From positions 1,922,001 to 1,986,000 of the forward strand of contig NZ_CP108938.1 in NCBI RefSeq assembly GCF_036347135.1: a stretch of 64,000 bases of DNA, read 5' to 3'. The position numbers and the translations under genes were made by a program. Positions within the stretch are counted from its first letter, which is position 1. Each line of letters starts with the position of its first letter. This document shows, piece by piece, positions 26,467 through 35,484 of the stretch. This DNA is from Streptomyces sp. NBC_00775. GTDB lineage: Bacteria > Actinomycetota > Actinomycetes > Streptomycetales > Streptomycetaceae. The notes under the pieces are model-generated. The model did no database searches and was not told where the DNA came from. It was given only the letters and a program-made list of their open reading frames with translations.

Positions 26467-26985
26467 ATGTCCGAGACCCCGCACTCCGCCGCGGCTACCG
26501 TCGCGAGCTGGCGCGCCGCCTCAGAACGCGGTGACGTCGACGCCGCGGCCGCCTGCCTGAGCCAGGACGTCGTGCTCAGCTCGCCGCTCACCGACCAGTT
26601 CCGTTTCGAGGGACCTGACCAGCTGCGCTCCTTCCTGACCTCGGCGTTCACGGCCGTTCAGGACATCCGCTTCCACACCCAGACCGGCGAGGGCGACGCG
26701 TACTCGCTGTTCTACCGGGCTCGGGTGGGATCCCAGCCGTTCGAGGAGGCGCAACTGCTCCGGCTCGACGACGAGGCACGCATCAAGGAGATCACGCTCT
26801 TCGGGCGTCCGATGCCGGCCCTCACCGCCCTGATGATCAGCGCGGGGTCGGAGCTCGCCCGCCGGCAGGGCCGCCGGGGCGTCGCGGCGCTCATGCGCGC
26901 CAGCGCCGCGCCCGTGCACGCGATGGTCACCTTCGGGGACCGCCGGGTGGTCCCGCTGACCCGGCCGGCAGCCCGGCGGAGCTGA
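26467..26985 (+). CDS. NTF2/SnoaL-like domain protein
   Basis: A 172-residue protein with a small alpha+beta barrel fold: N-terminal helix SAAATVASWRAASERGDVDAAAACL, then DVVLSSPLTDQFRFEGPDQ. Such proteins may be isomerases, cyclases or simple ligand binders. The ATG at 26467 follows gggagag. Being downstream of the SDR it may act on the same substrate (inference). Confidence 0.8.
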   Translation: MSETPHSAAATVASWRAASERGDVDAAAACLSQDVVLSSPLTDQFRFEGPDQLRSFLTSAFTAVQDIRFHTQTGEGDAYSLFYRARVGSQPFEEAQLLRLDDEARIKEITLFGRPMPALTALMISAGSELARRQGRRGVAALMRASAAPVHAMVTFGDRRVVPLTRPAARRS

Positions 26986-27010
26986 GAGCACCAGGTCCAC
27001 TGGGCGTTTG

Positions 27011-27118
27011 GCCCCGTTCCCCTTCCAGGAGTTGGCGGTAGCCGCAGGCGATGTCCTCGGCGGACAGCTTCGGGTCGCAGGAACGCAGGTGGTACTTGCC
27101 GTCCAGGTGAGCTTCGGC
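27011..27118 (-). pseudogene. Transposase fragment (IS1634-like)
   Basis: One minus-strand frame reads AEAHLDGKYHLRSCDPKLSAEDIACGYRQLLEGERG in pieces, resembling the segment L-D-G-K-Y-x-L-R-T-x-D..LSAEDIALGYKQL of IS1634/IS4-type transposases. Only about 36 codons survive, without the rest of a transposase on either side. Confidence 0.5.
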
Positions 27119-27277
27119 TCGCCATGACCACGCGGGCGAAACCGACTCCCCGAGAGCGGCTGCTGGAGGCGGTGTCCTCCACCGGCCACGGCAGCGTCCG
27201 GCCGGTCCCCCACATGCCGGGGCGATGCGGCAACTCGCCGCGCTTCCCAGCGACTTGACCCACCAGGAGACGCTCGC

Positions 27278-28435
27278 ATGAAACGACGTACGTTCCTTAC
27301 GGCGACCACCGCGTCGCTGGCCGCCACCCAACTCGCCGGACCCGCCTACGCCTCCGCCTCCCCCTCCCGTTCAACAGCCGGTCACTACGAGGTCGTTGCC
27401 CGCTTCTGGGGCGCGATGCCGACGGGTGTCACCGTCTCGCGCCGCGGCCGGGTCTTCGTCAACTTTCCCCGCTGGGGCGACGACGTCCCGTTCACCGTCG
27501 CCGAACTGCGGGGCGGGAAGCCGGTGGCCTACCCCGACGCCGAGGTGAACCGCGAGGACTCCTCCGACCTGGCCGGGCATTTCCAGTCGGTGCAGAGCGT
27601 CGTCGTCGACCCGGCCGAGCGGCTGTGGATCCTCGACACCGGAAGCCCGCTGTTCGCCGGGTCCTCCTACGGCGGTCCGAAGCTGGTGGCGGTCGACCTG
27701 CGCACCGACCGGATCGTACGGAAGATCCTCTTCCCGCCCGAGGTGGTGCCGGCGAACAGCTACCCCAACGACGTGCGCTTCGACCTGCGGCGCGGCGCCG
27801 AGGGCATGGCCTTCATCACCGACTCGGGCGGCTTGAACGGCGTGATCGTGGTCGACCTCGCCACGGGCCGCTCCTGGCGGCGACTGGCCGGGCACCCCTC
27901 GGTGCTCGCGGACGAGCAGTTCCTTCCGGTCATCGAGGGCGAGCCCTTCATGGTCCGCCCCGCGGGCGGCGAGCCCACGTACTACGAGACCGGCTCCGAC
28001 GGCATCGCTCTCAGCGCCGACGGCACGCGCCTCTACTACTGCCCGCTGTCCAGCCGCCGACTGCACAGCGTGTCCACCGACGCCCTCGCCGACCCGGACG
28101 CCACGGACGCCGAGGTGGCGGCAACGGTCGAGGACCTCGGGTTCAAGCCGATGGCCGACGGCCTGGAGAGCGACGACAAGGGGCGGCTCTACGGCGGCGA
28201 CCTGGAACACAACGCGATCTGGCGCAGGAGCCCGAACGGCACCTACCGGACCCTCGCCCAGGGACGCGATCTGCTCTGGGTCGACACCCTGTCCGTCGCC
28301 TCGGACCGGCACCTGTACGCCATCGCCAACCAGCTCGACCGGCTGTCGCCCTTCCACGAGGGCAAGGACCTGCGCCGCAAGCCCTATCTCCTGGTCCGCC
28401 TGCCGATCGACGCCGGGCCGGTCAGGCTCGTGTGA
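27278..28435 (+). CDS. Secreted Yellow/MRJP-like (L-dopachrome tautomerase-related) protein
   Basis: A 385-residue exported protein. The N-terminus MKRRTFLTATTASLAATQLAGPAYA is a Tat-type signal (KRRTFL) ending in an AYA cleavage site. The rest is a six-bladed propeller of the major royal jelly/Yellow type: ARFWGAMPTGVTVSRRGRVF, SVVVDPAERLWILDTG near residue 110, NSYPNDVRFDLR near residue 160 and FITDSGG near residue 180. In bacteria the role is unknown; insect relatives act in melanin chemistry or bind amines. No partner gene is next to it, and the surrounding DNA is mobile-element debris. The family call is good, the function open. Confidence 0.88.
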   Translation: MKRRTFLTATTASLAATQLAGPAYASASPSRSTAGHYEVVARFWGAMPTGVTVSRRGRVFVNFPRWGDDVPFTVAELRGGKPVAYPDAEVNREDSSDLAGHFQSVQSVVVDPAERLWILDTGSPLFAGSSYGGPKLVAVDLRTDRIVRKILFPPEVVPANSYPNDVRFDLRRGAEGMAFITDSGGLNGVIVVDLATGRSWRRLAGHPSVLADEQFLPVIEGEPFMVRPAGGEPTYYETGSDGIALSADGTRLYYCPLSSRRLHSVSTDALADPDATDAEVAATVEDLGFKPMADGLESDDKGRLYGGDLEHNAIWRRSPNGTYRTLAQGRDLLWVDTLSVASDRHLYAIANQLDRLSPFHEGKDLRRKPYLLVRLPIDAGPVRLV

Positions 28436-28695
28436 CCTCGCCGGCCCGCGTCAGGCGGCCGCCTGGTCGATGGATCAGTGCGCACCCCAGCCGTGCAGCG
28501 GGCGACCTCGACCCGGGCGCTGCCCCGGGCGCGGACCCGGGCGGGGCAGGGCTTGCCGGTGTAGTGCGCGGTGATGCGGTCGGTATCGGTCAGACCATCG
28601 TCCCCGTACAACTCGACGGCGCGTACGGTTGGGCGGATCGGATCTCAGGGGGAGATTCTCGAGCAGTTCGGTGGCGAGAGGGCCCTCCGGGCGCG
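28436..28695. other. Intergenic stretch before the intron remnant
   Basis: About 260 bases. No intact gene motif was found. It may include part of the intron's RNA, but no domain V-like hairpin was recognised. Confidence 0.35.
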
Positions 28696-29259
28696 GCCCT
28701 CAACGCGCTGGCACCCGAGTCGGAGGCACGGTTCGAGTCGAAGTCGTACGGCTTTCGGCCCGGCCGTGGCTGTCATGACGCCATCGAGGCGATCTTCAAT
28801 ACGGTCGGGGGCAAGAAACCGCACCGCCGGTGGAGTCTCGACGCGGACCTGGCAGGGGTGTTCGACCGCATCGACCATGGGCATCTTCTCCGTCAGCTCG
28901 GCACATCCCCGAGGGAACAGCTCAAGCAGTGGCTGAAGCCGGGCGTGGTCGAGCGTGAACAGCTCGCACCGACCGAGGCGAGGGCTCCACAAGGCGGGGT
29001 TATCAGCTCGACGTTGTTGAACGTCTCCCTGCATGGGCTGGATGAAGCCGCCGGGGGCCGGTACCTCCCTGATGGGATGAGGCACGCCGGTAGGTTGAAG
29101 CCGGGCACCCCCGTGGTGATCCGTTATGCCGACGATCTGGTGGCCTTGTGCGTCAGCGAGGAACAGGCCCGACAGGTCAAGCAGCAGCTCGCGGTGTGGC
29201 TGGCGCCGAGGGGACTGGCCTTCAACGAGGACAGCACGCGCGTCGTCCGCCTTGAAGGA
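28696..29259 (+). pseudogene. Group II intron reverse transcriptase/maturase fragment
   Basis: The plus frame through this segment reads ALNALAPESEARFESKSYGF, RPGRGCHDAIEAIF, SLDADLAGVFDRIDHGHLL, APQGGVISSTLLNVSLHGL, then VIRYADDLVALCVSEEQA and LAPRGLAFNEDSTRVV. These are the RT motifs 2-6 of a bacterial group II intron protein, including the catalytic YADD. The N-terminal RT-0/1 part and the maturase (X), DNA-binding and endonuclease domains are absent, so the intron cannot be active. The 3' end abuts an integrase fragment. Confidence 0.8.
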
Positions 29260-29261
29260 GG

Positions 29262-29415
29262 CTCCGACGGCGTCGGCGGCGAGCATGAAGGTGGCCGCGC
29301 CGTGCCGGAGGTCGTGCGGCCGGACGGGCGGGAGACCGGAGGCGGCGGCGAGCCGCTCGAAGAGGTCGGTGACCTTGCCGGGGTGCGGCCAGGAGTCGTC
29401 CTCCTGGGAGAACCG
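29262..29415 (-). pseudogene. Tyrosine recombinase (integrase) C-terminal fragment
   Basis: A minus frame reads SWPHPGKVTDLFERLAAASG and then VRPHDLRHGAATFMLAADA. This is the region holding the H-x-x-R active-site pair of tyrosine integrases (PHDLRH). Upstream and downstream parts, including the terminal Tyr, are missing. It lies back to back with the intron RT fragment. Confidence 0.6.
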
Positions 29416-29481
29416 GCTCGGGCCGCAGCGTGTGCAGGCTGCGGTTCTCCGTGTGTCCGAGGGACGGCCGCCGACTGGAGC

Positions 29482-30315
29482 TCAGCGCAGGCCGGCGAAG
29501 AGGTCGTTCTCGGGCAGGGGCGCGCCGGTGGTGTCGTGGACCCGGACGAACGTCTCCACTCCCATGAGCTGCGTGAACCTCTCCTTGCCCATCCGCAGGA
29601 AGAAGATGTTCTCACCCTGGCTGGCATGCGCGGCCAGCGCGTCGAACTTCTGGCCGCCGAAGTCGGTGGTGTCCACCCACGTGGTGATCTCCTCGTCGGG
29701 CAGGCCGATTTCGGGCCCCTCTCCGGCCTCGGACGGACCCGGCTCCTCCCAGTCCGCGCCGAACTCCTGCATGATCTGCCCGAACTCCTTCATCATCGAG
29801 CGCGGCGCCGTCGTCCAGTACACCTTCGACGCCATCCCGGTCAGCGACAGCGCTGCCATCGTGATCCGATTCGCCTGGATGTGATCGGGGTGGCCGTAGA
29901 ACCCGTTCTCGTCGTAGGTCACGACGACATCAGGCTCATAACGCAGCATCAGTTCGGCCAGCCGAGCGGCTGCCTCATCCACGGGCGTACTCCAGAACGA
30001 TCCGGGCGCGGTGTTGGCCGGCCAGCCCATCATCCCGGAGTCGGCATACCCGAGTAGCTCAAGACGGTCGACCCCGAGGACGTCACAGCTGGCTTCGAGT
30101 TCGCCTCGACGCATCACGGCAACGGCAGCTGGATCATGCCCGGGGTCGCCCGGCTTGGTGCCCCCCGGACCGTCACCGCAGCTACCGTCGGTGCACGTGA
30201 CGAGCACCGTGCGGATGCCCTCCGCCGCATAACGCGCCAGGACACCCCCTGTTCCCGTAGCTTCGTCGTCCGGGTGGGCGTGCACTGCCATCAGAGTCAA
30301 AGCCCGGTCAGCCAT
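29482..30315 (-). CDS. PIG-L family deacetylase (LmbE-like)
   Basis: A 277-residue zinc deacetylase of the LmbE/MshB fold. The metal-binding AHPDDE is at residues 12-17 and the second zinc-site HPDH is within ENGFYGHPDHIQANRI near residue 155. It removes an acetyl group from an N-acetylglucosaminyl-type substrate. It resembles mycothiol-pathway and mycothiol-conjugate amidase-like members but is shorter and not next to mycothiol genes, so the substrate is open. ATG 30315 follows AGGGG; a GTG three codons earlier is possible. A tandem 15-bp repeat lies upstream at 30450-30479. Confidence 0.85.
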   Translation of the reverse strand: MADRALTLMAVHAHPDDEATGTGGVLARYAAEGIRTVLVTCTDGSCGDGPGGTKPGDPGHDPAAVAVMRRGELEASCDVLGVDRLELLGYADSGMMGWPANTAPGSFWSTPVDEAAARLAELMLRYEPDVVVTYDENGFYGHPDHIQANRITMAALSLTGMASKVYWTTAPRSMMKEFGQIMQEFGADWEEPGPSEAGEGPEIGLPDEEITTWVDTTDFGGQKFDALAAHASQGENIFFLRMGKERFTQLMGVETFVRVHDTTGAPLPENDLFAGLR

Positions 30316-30449
30316 GAAATCCACCCCTGGTCGGTCAAGCGATCGAAGCCAGTCTGCGGCACAGCGGTACGTGACCGCCCGCAGCCCGCCGAGTCCGTCC
30401 GGTGTCCCACAGGATCCGACCGGCCTGGGTTCACCCGCTGCCGTACTTC

Positions 30450-30479
30450 AACTGATCATTTCAGAACTGATCATCTCGG
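30450..30479. repeat. Tandem 15-bp repeat upstream of PIG-L gene
   Basis: aactgatcatttcag and aactgatcatctcgg follow one another directly, each containing the palindrome TGATCA. Spacing of exactly 15 bases and location about 135 bases upstream of the deacetylase start suggest a regulator site. Confidence 0.5.
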
Positions 30480-30601
30480 AACGGGCCCCGGTCGGATAGA
30501 CCGGCCAGGGCAGCGGGGACTCATGTACCACCTCGCGGGACGCGACCGAAAGAGTCTCGCTGAACCGTACGTTCAGGCCCGGAGCGGTACCGGCTCCTGG
30601 C

Positions 30602-31237
30602 TCACGGCACGTCCGCGAACCCCTGAACCTTCCCCTCGCTCTCTCGCCACCCCGCTACCAATACCCCCAGTGCCCGCTCATAGCAGTCGGCGACCGCGAG
30701 CCCGGGCGGCTCGTTCCCCGACAGCACCAGGGACACCAGGCCATGGGCCGTTCCCCAGACCGACAGCGCGATGACCTCCGGGTCGGACTCCGAACTGAAC
30801 TGCCCTGCCTGCTGTCCGCGCCGCACGGCGTCGACGAGGGGCCGGTAGGTCTCGATGGCCTCACGCGGCTTCTCCGACTCCGACTCGGACGGGCACTGGA
30901 CGCTGCGGTCGGAGAAGAGGATTGCGTAGAGATGCGGGTTGGCGATGGCGTATTCGCGATAGACGAGCCCAAGTCGGATCACGTCGCCGGCCGGGTCGTC
31001 CGTCGGACGGATGGCTGCCAGGCGTGCGGCGAAGAGCCGCGCGGCCTCCTCGTACAGGTTCCTGAGCAGGCCCGCCTTGTTGCCGAACAGCGAGTAGACC
31101 GCCGTGGTCGAGGTCTTCACGTCCGCAGCGAGCTGTCGCAGGCTCAGCGCGGCCGTGCCGCGGTCGAAGACCGTGGCGGCCGCGCGGTGCAGGAGCCGGA
31201 GCCGGAGTGCTTCGTCATGTGTCTTGAGCCTGGCCAT
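30602..31237 (-). CDS. TetR/AcrR-family regulator
   Basis: A 211-residue regulator. HTH at about residues 15-55 (RLLHRAAATVFDRGTAALSL, QLAADVKTSTTAVYSLFGNKAGLL) and a C-terminal domain of the WHG type (ESDPEVIALSVWGTAHGLVSLVLSG). The ATG at 31237 was preferred over the upstream in-frame start at 31351, because the HTH begins normally from it. It faces the MMPL transporter gene across 265 bases and probably represses it. The intergenic DNA has a cgttacg/gttacgg motif near both starts. Confidence 0.87.
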   Translation of the reverse strand: MARLKTHDEALRLRLLHRAAATVFDRGTAALSLRQLAADVKTSTTAVYSLFGNKAGLLRNLYEEAARLFAARLAAIRPTDDPAGDVIRLGLVYREYAIANPHLYAILFSDRSVQCPSESESEKPREAIETYRPLVDAVRRGQQAGQFSSESDPEVIALSVWGTAHGLVSLVLSGNEPPGLAVADCYERALGVLVAGWRESEGKVQGFADVP

Positions 31238-31502
31238 GGCGCCATCGTATTGCAACGCCGTTACGAATGCTTCTCGGTATCGCTTTGGCTTGTTGTCGTC
31301 CGCTCCGCCCCGCGTCAGGACCCGCCGCTTCCGAACGAGCTTCTCTTGCATACCAGCAGGTCAGAGCAGAGGACCTCGACCCCTCTCCGAATGAGAGGTG
31401 TGCAGCAGCGTTGCATCGAGCAATAAAAACACTGTTACGGTTCGTTCGGCGCCGACTTTCAGATGGTCCTGCCCGGCGCTGGCTAACGATCTAGGAGAAG
31501 TC

Positions 31503-33680
31503 ATGTTTGAGGGGTTTGGGCGTCTGCTGCACCGCAGGCGAAAGCCGGTGCTGATACTGGCCATGCTGTTCGCCGTCCTGTCCGGGGCCTACGGTGCCGG
31601 AGTCTTCGGCTCCCTGACACCGCTCGGCTTCCAGGACCCCGGCTCGGACAGCGTGCGCGCGGCCCACATCGCCGAGAAGGCGTTCCCGCAGCGGACACCT
31701 GACGCGGTGATCGTCTACCGCGACAAGGACCGCACCGTCGACGACCCGTCCTTCCAGCAGGCGGTCGTCAAGCAGTTGGAGTCCCTGCCGAAGTCGGAGG
31801 TGACCGGCTACCTGGACTTCTGGACGACCAAGATGTCGGCGCAGGTCAGCCACGACCGGCACGCCACCTACGTCGCCCTGAACCTGCACGGCAGCAGCGA
31901 GAAGGCCAAGGAGGACGCGTACAAGGCCGTCAAGGACAAGATCCCGGCACCCGGCCTTCAGACGTTGCAAGGCGGCACGGTGCCCACCGGCCACCAGGCG
32001 AGTGAGAAGATCGAACATGACCTGAGAACCGCGGAAATCATCTCGGCCCCCGTGCTCTTCCTGCTCCTGCTGGTCGTGTTCGGCGGTCTGACCGCGGCCT
32101 TCCTCCCGCTGCTTGTCGGCGTGCTCTCCATCCTCGGTTCGATGGCCGTCCTGCGGACCATCGCGAACATCACCGATGTGTCCGTGTTCTCCATGAGCCT
32201 GGTCACGATCCTGGGTCTCGCGGTCGCCATCGACTACGGCCTGCTGATCGTGAGCCGTTACCGCGAGGAACTGGCGGCCGGCTACACCGGCGAAGCGGCG
32301 ATCGGGCGCACCCTCGCCACGGCCGGGCGCACCGTGATGGTTTCCGGCACCACAGTCGCGGCGGCGCTGGCCGGCCTGACCCTCTTCCCGTCGACGTTCC
32401 TGAAGTCGATGTCGTACGGCGGTGTGGCAGCGGTCCTGCTGGCGGTGCTCTTCTCACTGGTCGCGCTGCCCGCACTGCTCGCCGTGATGGGACCGAAGGT
32501 CAATGCCTTCCCGCTGCGCCGCAAGAAGGCAGGGCGGCCGACGGCGGCGGGCGAGGGTGCCTGGTACCGGTTCGGGCACGGCCTGATGCGGCGGCGGTGG
32601 GTCGTGGTGGTGGGCGCGGTGGGCCTGCTGCTGACGCTCGCCCTGCCGTTCTCCAAGATCGAGTTCGGTTCCATCAACGCGCAGCAGCTGCCGAGCAGCT
32701 CCGAGGGCCGCCAGGTCTTCAACGCCATGGAGCACGACTTCGACGGCGACGCGGTGAAGTCCATCGACTCGCTGCTCGTGCTGAAGTCCGACGGGACCTC
32801 GAAGGAGCAGGGCGCGGCGCTGAAGGCGTACGCCGAGCGGCTCGGTGCCACCGAGGGCGCCACGAGCGCCCGGATCAGCGGCGTGCAGGGCACCACGGCC
32901 CGGGTGTCGGTCACCTACGACGGCAATCCCATCTCGACCCACGCGCGCGACCTGGTGAACCGGCTCAAGGACGTCCCCGAACCGCCGGGCGCCCGGGCGT
33001 ACTTCGGCGGCGAGTCGGCGGTGTACGACGACACCCTGGACGCACTGGGCGAGACCCTGCCGTGGATGCTGCTCTACATCGCGGTGATGACGTACCTTCT
33101 GCTGTTCCTCGCGTTCGGCTCGGTGCTGCTGCCGTTGAAGGCGATCGCGATGAACATGCTGTCGCTGTCCGCGACCTTCGGCGTCCTGGTCTGGATCTTC
33201 CAGGACGGCCATCTGCACAACCTGCTCGGCTTCGATCCGACGGGCAACATCGAGCCCAACATGCCGATCATGCTGTTCGCGCTGATCTTCGGGCTCTCCA
33301 TGGACTACGAGGTGTTCCTGGTGTCCCGGATGCGGGAGCAGTACGACAAGCAGGGCGACAGCACGGAAGCCGTGGCGACCGGGCTGCAGTCCATCGGCCG
33401 CCTGGTCGTGAGCGCGGCGGTGCTGATGTGCGTGCCGCTCGCGGCGATCGGGATGAGCGATGTGCTGACCATCAAGCTGTTCGGCGTCGGCATGGTGTTC
33501 GCGGTCCTGGTGGACGTGCTGGTGGTGCGCGTCCTGCTGGGAACGGCCGTCATGAGGCTGCTGGGCAGGGCGGCCTGGTGGGCTCCGGGCCCGCTCGCCC
33601 GCTTCTACGACCGGTTCGGCATCAAGGAGACCGACGTGCCGGAGGACACCGACGAGCGGGTCCCCGTCGCCACGGGCTGA
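31503..33680 (+). CDS. MMPL-family RND transporter
   Basis: A 725-residue membrane transporter with two halves, each with a large extracytoplasmic loop and a block of helices. The Asp-Tyr pairs that carry protons in MmpL proteins are present in both halves: VAIDYGLLIVSRYREEL (Asp244-Tyr245) and LSMDYEVFLVSRMREQY (Asp601-Tyr602). It likely exports lipids or a hydrophobic drug-like compound. ATG 31503 has AGGAGAAG five bases upstream; the frame is open further upstream. It is divergent from a TetR gene, the usual arrangement for inducible efflux. Confidence 0.92.
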   Translation: MFEGFGRLLHRRRKPVLILAMLFAVLSGAYGAGVFGSLTPLGFQDPGSDSVRAAHIAEKAFPQRTPDAVIVYRDKDRTVDDPSFQQAVVKQLESLPKSEVTGYLDFWTTKMSAQVSHDRHATYVALNLHGSSEKAKEDAYKAVKDKIPAPGLQTLQGGTVPTGHQASEKIEHDLRTAEIISAPVLFLLLLVVFGGLTAAFLPLLVGVLSILGSMAVLRTIANITDVSVFSMSLVTILGLAVAIDYGLLIVSRYREELAAGYTGEAAIGRTLATAGRTVMVSGTTVAAALAGLTLFPSTFLKSMSYGGVAAVLLAVLFSLVALPALLAVMGPKVNAFPLRRKKAGRPTAAGEGAWYRFGHGLMRRRWVVVVGAVGLLLTLALPFSKIEFGSINAQQLPSSSEGRQVFNAMEHDFDGDAVKSIDSLLVLKSDGTSKEQGAALKAYAERLGATEGATSARISGVQGTTARVSVTYDGNPISTHARDLVNRLKDVPEPPGARAYFGGESAVYDDTLDALGETLPWMLLYIAVMTYLLLFLAFGSVLLPLKAIAMNMLSLSATFGVLVWIFQDGHLHNLLGFDPTGNIEPNMPIMLFALIFGLSMDYEVFLVSRMREQYDKQGDSTEAVATGLQSIGRLVVSAAVLMCVPLAAIGMSDVLTIKLFGVGMVFAVLVDVLVVRVLLGTAVMRLLGRAAWWAPGPLARFYDRFGIKETDVPEDTDERVPVATG

Positions 33681-33692
33681 ACCCTCCCGAGA

Positions 33693-33725
33693 GGCCGAAG
33701 TGCCTTCACCCGGGGCACTTCGGCC
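33693..33725 (+). terminator. Terminator after MMPL gene
   Basis: A perfect 12-bp stem (33693-33704 with 33714-33725) around a 9-base loop, starting 13 bases after the MMPL stop. It sits between this gene and the convergent MerR gene and may serve both. Confidence 0.75.
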
Positions 33726-33773
33726 CTCGCTGCCGTCGCGAGCGGGGGGTGTCGGCGGTGCACTGCTGGGGAC

Positions 33774-34478
33774 TCACTCCTCCGGATGCTCGCCCCGCCC
33801 GCATGTACGGCGATCATGGCGACGGTGGTTCGCGTCCTCCTGGGCCAGGCGCCGTAGCAGCCGGACGACCGGCTCGAAGAGCACGGTGAGGACCACCGCT
33901 CGCTCCGCGAGGGCGATGCGGTCCTCGATCCCGTCGAACTGCGCGAAGTCCAAGTCCGCGGTGGAGGTGGCGAGCCGTGCGTAGGGGATGAGGTCGTCGG
34001 CCGTGTAGTCGGTGCCGAGGCGGCTCAGCGCCGCGAGACTCTCGGCGAGCGCCGGGCGGTGCGGCGACGCATCGGAGATCTGCCAGCCCATGGTCCCGAT
34101 GAGAGCCTCGACGCTCGCTGCGGCTCCTTCGCCCGACACGGCTTCGTCGACAGCGCTGTCCGGCCCGTCGTCGTCCTTCGCGCCCTTCGCGTTCTTGTCC
34201 GCGGAGGGCACGGGCAGCGCATGGTGGACGACGCCCAGGGTCTCGAACGCATCCAGTGGACGGTCCACCGCATCGAGCACTTCACGGGTACGCGCGACAG
34301 ACAGCCCGCCGAGCTGGATGAGAGAACGGATCAGACGGAGCCGCTGGATGTGCTCCTCGCCGTACTCGACCGCCGTCGGGTTCAGCGCGCGTCCCTCGGG
34401 AAGCAGCCCTTCCCGTCGGTAGTACTTGATGGTCGCCACCGGCACCCCGGACCGCCGGCCGAGCTCTGAAATCCTCAT
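33774..34478 (-). CDS. MerR-family regulator
   Basis: A 234-residue MerR protein. The winged HTH begins at the start (MRISELGRRSGVPVATIKYYRREGLL) and continues to about residue 70 with YGEEHIQRLRLIRSLIQLGGLSVARTREVLDAV. A long C-terminal domain without metal-binding Cys follows, which argues for an organic-ligand type. The ATG at 34478 was chosen for its direct lead into the HTH and GAGGG upstream; a start at 34505 is possible. Two tandem dyads between it and the DUF6230 gene are its likely sites. Confidence 0.87.
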   Translation of the reverse strand: MRISELGRRSGVPVATIKYYRREGLLPEGRALNPTAVEYGEEHIQRLRLIRSLIQLGGLSVARTREVLDAVDRPLDAFETLGVVHHALPVPSADKNAKGAKDDDGPDSAVDEAVSGEGAAASVEALIGTMGWQISDASPHRPALAESLAALSRLGTDYTADDLIPYARLATSTADLDFAQFDGIEDRIALAERAVVLTVLFEPVVRLLRRLAQEDANHRRHDRRTCGRGEHPEE

Positions 34479-34541
34479 GCGCTCCCTCACGCTCAACTGT
34501 CCCACCAGTATCGCGTTACGAGGGGTTGCCCTCGCGATCTC

Positions 34542-34579
34542 GATAGTGCCACTATCAGGTACTCGGTAGTAACACTATC
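34542..34579. promoter_or_regulatory. Tandem MerR-type operators
   Basis: A perfect dyad GATAGTG-c-CACTATC at 34542-34556 and a second imperfect copy GGTAGTaacACTATC at 34565-34579, eight bases apart. They lie between the MerR gene and the DUF6230 gene on opposite strands. Predicted from position to bind the MerR protein. Confidence 0.7.
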
Positions 34580-34752
34580 GAGTGCCTCTTCGGTGTGCCC
34601 GCTTCTCCCGTGCGCGTGGACAACATGCTCCTGCGGAAGCCGCCTGCATCGCCGCGGCCGCACCCGGCCGTAGTTCTTCCCCCGCCCCGGGCCCGGGGCA
34701 GTCAGTCCTGGGTCCGGTCGTCTCGTACGCCTCGACAACGGAGGACCACCCC

Positions 34753-35367
34753 ATGTCTCAGCGAATCGGCAAGACCCACTGGAAGCGCTTCGCCATCGGT
34801 GCGGTGCCGACGGTGGCCGCCACCGCGGCTGTCGCCGTCTCCATGGCCCAGGGCGCGTTGGCCGCTTCGTTCAGCATCTCCGGTTCCGACTTCCAGGTCT
34901 CGGCCGGCAAGTTGAGCGGCACCGGATTCGGCAACTACGCCACGGTGGACGTCGCCAAGAACGGCAAGCACGTGCCCGTCTCCGTCTCGTCCATCAAGAA
35001 CGCGACGGTCACCGACATGTGCCAGTCCGTCCCGGTGGACATTCCCGTCCTCGGGACCTACACGATGTCGCTCAAGGCCGGCGGGTCGGGTACGCCGGTC
35101 AAGGCCAAGGACCTGTACATCGACATGACCGACCTCCAGGCCAAGAAGGGCACCTTCACGAACGTCGACATCGGCGTCGCCACCGGTTCCATGACCAAGG
35201 CTCAGGTCAACCCGAAGGACCACGTCGATCCCGACGGCTACGCCCAGCAGGCGGACGCGGTCGAGATCATCGATGCCCACCAGAAGGTCTGGGCCACGAC
35301 TGCGGGAACGTTCGAACTCGCGGGCCTGCACATGAACATCGCGGCCGGCCGCCACGACTGCTTCTGA
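34753..35367 (+). CDS. DUF6230 family exported protein
   Basis: A 204-residue protein with an N-terminal membrane/signal segment (AIGAVPTVAATAAVAVSMAQGALAA, residues 14-38) followed by an Ig-like beta-rich domain with two Cys (one in MCQSV, one in the C-terminal HDCF). This matches DUF6230, a streptomycete surface/exported family of unknown role that is typically encoded beside DUF6114. The ATG at 34753 sits after cggaggacc. It is the first gene downstream of the MerR dyads. Confidence 0.82.
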   Translation: MSQRIGKTHWKRFAIGAVPTVAATAAVAVSMAQGALAASFSISGSDFQVSAGKLSGTGFGNYATVDVAKNGKHVPVSVSSIKNATVTDMCQSVPVDIPVLGTYTMSLKAGGSGTPVKAKDLYIDMTDLQAKKGTFTNVDIGVATGSMTKAQVNPKDHVDPDGYAQQADAVEIIDAHQKVWATTAGTFELAGLHMNIAAGRHDCF

Positions 35368-35484
35368 CCTCGCCCGGCCCCGTCGTCTCCAGTGCGTGGA
35401 AGCGATACCGGCGACGGTCCGGGGCACCGGCGTCCCCACCCCCTCACGGACACCATGACTCGCTCACGACTTGGGAGCTGCCAC

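Noticed and set aside
27625..30057. An 810-codon plus frame spanning the Yellow-like gene, the intron RT fragment and the PIG-L gene
   Set aside because: Only the 28696-29259 portion is protein-like (RT motifs). The rest is out of frame with, or opposite to, real genes, so it is not one protein.
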